Origin: Paenibacillus_E sp052115445
GTDB taxonomy: Bacteria > Bacillota > Bacilli > Paenibacillales > NBRC-103111
Length of the DNA stretch: 64,000 bases
Assembly: GCF_052115445.1 (NCBI RefSeq)
Contig: NZ_JBFRGR010000002.1
Coordinates: 558,001 to 622,000 of the forward strand
Direction: 5' to 3'
The notes under the pieces are model-generated. The model saw only the letters and a list, made by a program, of their open reading frames with translations. It made no database searches and had not been told where the DNA came from. Position numbers and translations under genes: made by a program. Below are positions 58,381-64,000 of the stretch, one piece after another (the stretch's first letter is position 1; the number at the start of each line of letters is the position of its first letter).

Positions 58381-61300
58381 TTATAGTAAATCAGACTTAC
58401 GTAGCAACTGTTGTACCATCTTAGCAACCTCAGCTCTTGTAATATTTGCTTTCGGTGCAAGAGTAGCTTCGTCTCTTCCACTTACAATACCCGCTTGGAT
58501 GCTATTAGCAATGCCACTCATTGCCCAAGGTGCACTTTCTGTTGCATCTGTGTAAGTACGTAATACATCAGCGGCATTGTGGTTTGTGAGTTTCGCTTTC
58601 AAACCGGTCATCTCCATCGCTTTAGCAATAATAGCCATGGCCTGCTCTCTAGTAATCCTGTCTCCAGGACGGAAAGTACCATCCTCGAAACCGTCAATAA
58701 GATGGCTGGATTGAGCCGTCATTATTGCACTACTGTACCAATCCGCAGCCTTAACATCGGAGAAGTTCGATGTTCTATTCTCCAACTTTAAGCCCAATCC
58801 TCGAACGATAATGGCAGTAAACTCGGCACGAGTAATATCTGCGTCGGGATTAAATAGGTCATTGCCAATCCCACCAATGATCATTCTTGATCCTAAATTG
58901 TTCACAGCATCTTTTGCCCAGTGCGTCGAGACATCAGAGAATGATACTGGATGCCAAATCAGAGAGTACGTACTGTTCGTTAAACTGCTAACCTCTGCAT
59001 AATACTTGCCGTCTACGTTTACAAGTTTAGTTGGTACATGACGAACTGTTCCATCTGGCTCTATAACAACCGCCGTAGTAATCTTATTCCGATCTACGCC
59101 ATCCGGAATGGCAATCGTACGTTTTACATAGGCGTTGAAGTTAGATAATAGGATGATCTTTTCGCCGTACTTCGCTTCAACTGTAAATTCAATCGGTGGA
59201 ACGACAAGTGTAAACTTATCTTTGTCTGCTGCATTCTCCACGACTTTTACCATATTAGGGGATGGCTTTGCGATCTGAATTTGAATCGTAATGTCTTGCA
59301 AGGCCACTGATCCTCCGACTTGATCTGAGATCGCGCGAAGATCAATTTGTTGTGCAGGCAGCGTATACGTTGCTCGATCCGTTTTAATCTCTACTATAGC
59401 TTTGTTTTCTTGTAAGTTTTTGACCATCTGACCGTTCAATTGACCAATTACAACATCGGAATCGCCAGTAACTGGCACAGTAATGTTAGCTTTTTCCCCA
59501 ACCACCGCGAGCAATTGATCAAGCTTCTTCTGGTCAAATGCAATGGTCGTGACTGTCTGGCCATTCACTTTAGTTGTTTCTGTGCTTCCAGCACTTTCTG
59601 CTTTTCCGTTAACCAGAATGTCAGCGTCTTGACCGCTTGTCACCGGTGTTGTTGGTGTTGTTGGTGTTGAAGGAGTGCCACTGTCACCACTGTCACCACT
59701 GTCACTATTGTTATCCAGTGGAATTACCGTTATCGTCTTTTGAGCTGTCTTCTCTGTGCCACCGGCATGGACTGTTAATTGAAGCACCCCTGTTCCGACA
59801 TTCGTTCCTTTAATGGTTACCGAATTCTTCCCGCTGTCTCCAATGATGCTAATACCGCCACTTGATTCCCATAGATACGTTGCATCCGTTACGCTTGATG
59901 GATTGATTAACGAGTTGAAAGTTAAGAGATCGTTCACGTTAACCGATTGAGCTCCGTTAGTAATTGTAACTGATTCTAGTGTATCGCCATTTGGATCTGG
60001 ATCAACACTTGCTGGCGTCACTGTAATCGTCGTATCGGACGTTTTCTCCGTGCCACCGCCAATTACTGTTAATTTAAGTGTTCCTGTCCCGGAATTGGTT
60101 CCTTTGATGGTGACCGCATCATTGCTGTTGCTGCCTACAATGCTAATTCCACCACTTGTTTCCCATAGATACGTTGCATCCGTTACGCTAGACGGATTGA
60201 TTACAGCGTTAAAGGTCAATTGCTCATTTACTTTAACAGTTTGCGATCCGTTTATAATCTGGACTGATTCTAATGGAATGACATCTGGCCCCGTCGGTTT
60301 CGTATTGAATTTCCAATAATCCATCGCGAATAAGTTATTGCCTGTGCCACTAAACATGAAGAAAACATTGTGAATCCCTTTCACATTCTCCACATTCGTT
60401 TTCAACAACTGCCATACTTGATTGCCACCTGTAGGCGCTATGTCCAGCGTACCAATTACATCACCAATCGGGCTGTCCAGACGTATTTCTACTTTACCGC
60501 CTACTGTCGATGCGATGTTTGCTTCAAACGAAGCAGCTCCTGTATCACCAAAGTCAGCATTAGATACTGCCAGCCAGTCTCCGTTATTAATATCCGTAAC
60601 ATCGAGGTTAAGGCTTGCTAGCGGGTTGCCTGGTGCTGTGCTCACCTCAGTAAGAATACCTGCGTTCCAAGCAATTGTTTCAGCTTCAACTCTCGTATAA
60701 GGATCAAGATTCGCTATCTGGGATACACCTTTCATATCCCCCTTAATATCTTTAATTAATCCATTATCATAATACTCAACCTTATTAATATGAGGAGAAC
60801 GATAACCTTTGCCATCCCCTACGACAGCCTTACTGACCGTTTGAGCATGGTAGACCACATACCACTGATCATTAAATTCGAAAATCGCATGATGGTTATT
60901 ACCGCCAACGCCAAAGAATACAGACGGATTTTTCAGGATCGGTGAAACGTAAGTAAACGGACCCATAGGACTATCACTTACCATGTAAGCAATTTCTCCA
61001 GGGGGAGGTGTTCCATCCGGGTGTGTTCCTGAGAAATTAGAGCAATAAGAGTAATAATATTTACCATTGTATTTATGAATACCTGAATCCTCAAACATAT
61101 AAGGGGCATCAATTGTAACAGCTGACCCTGCCATATGAATCATATCATCAGCTAACTTCACTACTCTAGCCGTTTTCGGATGTGCAATTTGCTCTGGGGT
61201 TGGATTCGGATCTCCTGGTATACCCCCACCAAAATAGAGATAACCAGTTCCATCATCATCAACCAATACGGCTGGGTCAAATAGCCATGCTACACCAGGA

Positions 61301-64000
61301 ACTCCAGGGCTGCTACTAGTGATCAAAGCTTGGCCCAGTGGATCAGTCCACGGACCAATGGGACTATCCGCAGTGAGTACACCAATTCCACTAGCACCAT
61401 TTGCGAAATAAAGGAAGAATTTATCTACACCATTAATTTTCTTATGTGCTGCTGCTGGCGCCCAAGATAGATCTGCCCATTTGGCAACACCCGCGCCATT
61501 ATTCGCATTATTCTTTCCAGCTACAGGGATTGCACCATGATCTGTCCAATTGACCATATCCGCTGAGGATATCACAAATATTCTATTCAAATTGCTAAAT
61601 GAATTATCTTTGATATTTCCATTTGAATCATACTCATAATCGTCACTTGACATATAGATGTACACTCTGCCGTCATAAACCATCGCAAACGGATCTGCTC
61701 CTAATTTATGACTCATAAGCGGGTTCGCATAGCCTGGAATCTTGGCATATGCATGTGTAGGCAGTAGCTTTAATCCAATGTTTGATACGGAGTTGTTAAC
61801 ATTGTATTGAACATTTCCACCATCAACCCTGATGTAGTCTGTCTTAATTTGTACGGTTTGATCAGCAGGGACAAAGCCATTAACCTTTAACTTAATCGTT
61901 GCGAACACATTAGAAGATTGATTATTTGCAAAGTTTACGTTATTTCCAGTTACATGTAAAAGCAATTGATTGTTGGCAAACGTATAGGAAGTATTTCCAA
62001 CAATATTAGCCGTATTAAAGTCTACACCCGTTACAATGAGTTCCTTCGGTATTTGAAAAGAAGCTGAGATTGCTGAATAATTCCCATTCGGTAATGCATT
62101 CATTTGGACTGGAACTTGCAGCTCGATGTTCTGAACTCCGATCACATTCGGAACATTGGTTAGATTTGCCTGAAGTACTGTTGCGGGCGAATTCGTTCCT
62201 GTCAATTTATTATCTATTCTAAAATAGTCAAAATCAACAATACCGCCTGTTGTTTTCGTTGCATAATTGAATAATGCGAATCGATATCCCATAAAATGAG
62301 GCAATGTATAATGCATTTGCAGCGTATTCCCTATTGCTGTCCATGTAATGCCGTCAAGGCTGTAATAGAAATAAGCCTTATCTGTCTGATTTTTATAGTC
62401 AAAATCAATTTTAAAATATACGTTATCCTGAGTGACAGGAATACTAGCTTTTTCAACTGGAGTTCCAGAACTGCCATCCACCATAACAATGGACTTCGAA
62501 GTCCCGGACATTTTCACCCCAACGAATCCATATTCTTTTTGGAATGCAGCGAGTCCTGCATAATCGCCATCTTTCATCTTGCTGATATCCATGGCCATAT
62601 TTCCTGAGCTTTCTGGACCAAATGTTCTCTGTGTCAGTGTATTTCTGGCATCAAGAATACTTGTACTCTTTCTTCCAGTAGTAAGTCTTAGATAGCCAGA
62701 ACGCTCCGTAAGGGACCAGTGGTTATTATCGGGATTATGATTCCATTGCCACACTAATCCAAGATTAGATCCATTGTAATCGTATTCCCCGTTCTTCACT
62801 TTATCCAAACCTCCAGCGGGCGTAGCGTCGATTAAGGAAATATCATCGACATAGAAATCCATTAGATCATTCGTCGGATCTTGCGCTGCTGTCCAGGAAG
62901 TTTCAATAAATATACGCGGTTGATTAAAAACAGCATTGTCAGGAACTGTATAGGTGCCTTCAATTGTGCCCCACACACCTTTGGTCATGACGCCTGATCC
63001 AAGAATCTTGATCGTCGTCCAATCTCCATCTTGGATATCGAAATTAAATGCTCTCGTAGCAGGACCTGAGTTATATTTCACTTTGGCGGAAAATTTATAT
63101 TTACTGCCAGCTGTTACTTTTCCGGTTACAGACTGTTGCACGCCAGCTCCAGTTGCTGTCCGTCCACTAATGAATAAACTATTGGTTCCGCTAAAACGTT
63201 CATTCGTTGATACCACAACCGTTGCAGTATCATGTTTCTCCCAAGGAGTTAGGCCCTTTTCCATTTTACCATTTGTTAAAAGATTCCCATCAGGTGTAAC
63301 ATCCACGAAAGAAATATCATCGACGTAGAAATTCATTAGATCATTCGTGGGATCTTGGGCTGCTGTCCAAATTGTCTCAATAAATATACGTGGTAGAGTG
63401 AAGGTTGCATCCGCCGGAACCGTATAGGTGCCTTCAATTGTGCCCCATTCACCTTTGGTCATGACGCCTGATCCAAGAATCTTAATCGTCGTCCAATCTC
63501 CATCTTGGATATCGAAATTGAATTGCTTCGTAGCTGGTCCAGAGTTATATTTCACTTTCGCGGAAAATTTATAAGTAGCCCCCGCTTTTATTTTTCCAGT
63601 AACAAATTGTTGCACACCAGCACCAGTAGCTCCCCTGCCGCTAATATATAAACTATTGGTTCCGCTAAAATGCTCATCCGTTGATACCACAACCGTTGCA
63701 GTATCATGTTTCTCCCATGGCGTTAACCCGTTCTCCATCCCACCGTTCACAAAAAGTTCTGTTCCTTCATTTATAGGTAGTGGTGTCACAGGTGTTGGCA
63801 CTGTAGGTGCTGTAGTTGAAGTTGTATTAATAACGGTATGCGATGCCCCCACTTTTTGGGAGCTTTGATAGAATTCATCAGAAGCGACCAAATTGTTCTT
63901 AGATGCTACACCACTAACGGGAATAGCCATACTTTGTGGAACCGTACCGTTAATGCCGAATACTGGCCAACCATCACTCCATGTAACTGGCACTAGGTAA
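58381..64000 (-). CDS. Giant SLH-anchored GH43 protein, two GH43 units (5' end off the window)
   Basis: At least 1872 residues; the start lies beyond the right edge. Numbered from 63993: tail of a first GH43 catalytic domain (1-19, 'WSDGWPVFGINGTVP'), the first strand of its C-terminal lectin-like domain ('SDEF', 38-41), two nearly identical CBM4/9/22-like repeats (about 78-232 and 234-390), the rest of the lectin-like domain ('NLGLVWQWNHNPDN', about 393-600), a cohesin-like domain (about 606-741), a second GH43 propeller (about 750-1090) with Asp in 'LGADPFAMVYDG', Asp in 'LFDPAVLVDDDGTGY' and Glu in 'YMFEDSGIHKYNG', a CBM6-like domain (about 1095-1225), two Big-like repeats (about 1240-1330 and 1340-1430), a linker, and three SLH repeats (about 1683-1860). 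It is a wall-bound xylan/arabinan debranching enzyme by type; exact specificity unknown. The 58239-58380 gap holds no clear terminator. Confidence 0.88.
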   Translation of the reverse strand, partial: YLVPVTWSDGWPVFGINGTVPQSMAIPVSGVASKNNLVASDEFYQSSQKVGASHTVINTTSTTAPTVPTPVTPLPINEGTELFVNGGMENGLTPWEKHDTATVVVSTDEHFSGTNSLYISGRGATGAGVQQFVTGKIKAGATYKFSAKVKYNSGPATKQFNFDIQDGDWTTIKILGSGVMTKGEWGTIEGTYTVPADATFTLPRIFIETIWTAAQDPTNDLMNFYVDDISFVDVTPDGNLLTNGKMEKGLTPWEKHDTATVVVSTNERFSGTNSLFISGRTATGAGVQQSVTGKVTAGSKYKFSAKVKYNSGPATRAFNFDIQDGDWTTIKILGSGVMTKGVWGTIEGTYTVPDNAVFNQPRIFIETSWTAAQDPTNDLMDFYVDDISLIDATPAGGLDKVKNGEYDYNGSNLGLVWQWNHNPDNNHWSLTERSGYLRLTTGRKSTSILDARNTLTQRTFGPESSGNMAMDISKMKDGDYAGLAAFQKEYGFVGVKMSGTSKSIVMVDGSSGTPVEKASIPVTQDNVYFKIDFDYKNQTDKAYFYYSLDGITWTAIGNTLQMHYTLPHFMGYRFALFNYATKTTGGIVDFDYFRIDNKLTGTNSPATVLQANLTNVPNVIGVQNIELQVPVQMNALPNGNYSAISASFQIPKELIVTGVDFNTANIVGNTSYTFANNQLLLHVTGNNVNFANNQSSNVFATIKLKVNGFVPADQTVQIKTDYIRVDGGNVQYNVNNSVSNIGLKLLPTHAYAKIPGYANPLMSHKLGADPFAMVYDGRVYIYMSSDDYEYDSNGNIKDNSFSNLNRIFVISSADMVNWTDHGAIPVAGKNNANNGAGVAKWADLSWAPAAAHKKINGVDKFFLYFANGASGIGVLTADSPIGPWTDPLGQALITSSSPGVPGVAWLFDPAVLVDDDGTGYLYFGGGIPGDPNPTPEQIAHPKTARVVKLADDMIHMAGSAVTIDAPYMFEDSGIHKYNGKYYYSYCSNFSGTHPDGTPPPGEIAYMVSDSPMGPFTYVSPILKNPSVFFGVGGNNHHAIFEFNDQWYVVYHAQTVSKAVVGDGKGYRSPHINKVEYYDNGLIKDIKGDMKGVSQIANLDPYTRVEAETIAWNAGILTEVSTAPGNPLASLNLDVTDINNGDWLAVSNADFGDTGAASFEANIASTVGGKVEIRLDSPIGDVIGTLDIAPTGGNQVWQLLKTNVENVKGIHNVFFMFSGTGNNLFAMDYWKFNTKPTGPDVIPLESVQIINGSQTVKVNEQLTFNAVINPSSVTDATYLWETSGGISIVGSNSNDAVTIKGTNSGTGTLKLTVIGGGTEKTSDTTITVTPASVDPDPNGDTLESVTITNGAQSVNVNDLLTFNSLINPSSVTDATYLWESSGGISIIGDSGKNSVTIKGTNVGTGVLQLTVHAGGTEKTAQKTITVIPLDNNSDSGDSGDSGTPSTPTTPTTPVTSGQDADILVNGKAESAGSTETTKVNGQTVTTIAFDQKKLDQLLAVVGEKANITVPVTGDSDVVIGQLNGQMVKNLQENKAIVEIKTDRATYTLPAQQIDLRAISDQVGGSVALQDITIQIQIAKPSPNMVKVVENAADKDKFTLVVPPIEFTVEAKYGEKIILLSNFNAYVKRTIAIPDGVDRNKITTAVVIEPDGTVRHVPTKLVNVDGKYYAEVSSLTNSTYSLIWHPVSFSDVSTHWAKDAVNNLGSRMIIGGIGNDLFNPDADITRAEFTAIIVRGLGLKLENRTSNFSDVKAADWYSSAIMTAQSSHLIDGFEDGTFRPGDRITREQAMAIIAKAMEMTGLKAKLTNHNAADVLRTYTDATESAPWAMSGIANSIQAGIVSGRDEATLAPKANITRAEVAKMVQQLLRKSDLL
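62830..63780 (-). repeat. Near-identical tandem CBM repeat inside the GH43 gene
   Basis: Two units about 474 bases (158 codons) apart are nearly identical in DNA, e.g. the blocks starting at 62981 and 63455 ('ttggtcatgacgcctgatcc'). Proteins share 'GLTPWEKHDTATVVVST' and 'FDIQDGDWTTIKILGSGVMT'. The high DNA identity points to a recent duplication or gene conversion. Confidence 0.9.

Noticed and set aside
59640..59720. Short repeated triplets (GTTGTTGGTGTT, CACTGTCACCACTGTCACC) as a possible CRISPR or satellite
   Set aside because: They encode the Thr/Pro- and Gly/Asp/Ser-rich linker of the GH43 protein and are in frame with it.

Overview
The window looks like a stretch of a Paenibacillus-type chromosome: a moderate-GC, spore-forming, Gram-positive polysaccharide degrader. 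The evidence is strong AGGAGG ribosome binding sites, SLH-anchored multi-domain glycoside hydrolases, YesM/YesN two-component pairs, three CUT1 importers of the LplA-LplB-YtcP type without their own ATPase, CcpA-type cre sites, and a relic of the sporulation sigma factor gene sigK. Every gene I can support is on the minus strand, so transcription runs from right to left. I see no tRNA, rRNA, CRISPR array or intact mobile element.

Layout in the direction of the coordinates. 1-11.6 kb: a partial cytoplasmic beta-propeller glycosidase, a 1642-residue secreted clan GH-A enzyme (599-5527), the scar of a deleted pectin locus (5640-5998), a cohesin-SLH surface anchor (6119-7282), and a 1362-residue secreted GH-A enzyme ending in a cohesin, a helical spacer and a type I dockerin (7413-11501). 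11.6-18.9 kb: a membrane AraC regulator, two permeases, a sugar-binding lipoprotein and an FAD oxidoreductase. 19.2-26.5 kb: an oligogalacturonate-type operon (two permeases, binding lipoprotein, membrane AraC regulator, PL22 lyase-like protein). 26.6-36.4 kb: small unrelated genes and decay, comprising a HAD phosphatase pseudogene, a HIT protein, a frameshifted GNAT, a six-gene membrane/acetyltransferase/hydrolase operon, a histidine kinase fused to its response regulator, and relics of TnpB and sigK. 36.4-43.1 kb: a purine salvage cluster with a polyamine-type ABC importer, nucleoside hydrolase and adenine deaminase. 43.2-64 kb: an MpsC-like protein, a CE1 esterase, and a xylan locus with secreted SLH xylanase, intracellular GH10 xylanase, YesN-YesM-YesN regulators, a CUT1 importer and a very large SLH-anchored GH43 protein cut off by the right edge.

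How it works together (inference). Surface-held GH10 and GH43 proteins cut xylan. The 54-57.7 kb importer brings the oligomers in, and the cytoplasmic GH10 enzyme finishes them. The importer and both xylanases share one upstream motif placed 29-30 bases before the -10 box, so they probably answer to one activator, most likely a flanking YesN. Near-consensus cre sites at the large enzymes point to carbon catabolite control.

The most interesting candidates are: (1) the neighbouring cohesin-SLH protein and dockerin-bearing enzyme, a possible minimal cellulosome-like surface system; (2) the shared xylan-regulon motif; (3) the scar showing that a second copy of the pectin locus once lay at 5.6-6.0 kb; (4) the internal deletion that fuses CBM9 into an SLH repeat in the secreted xylanase; (5) a tandem CBM pair inserted into the accessory domain of the GH43 protein.
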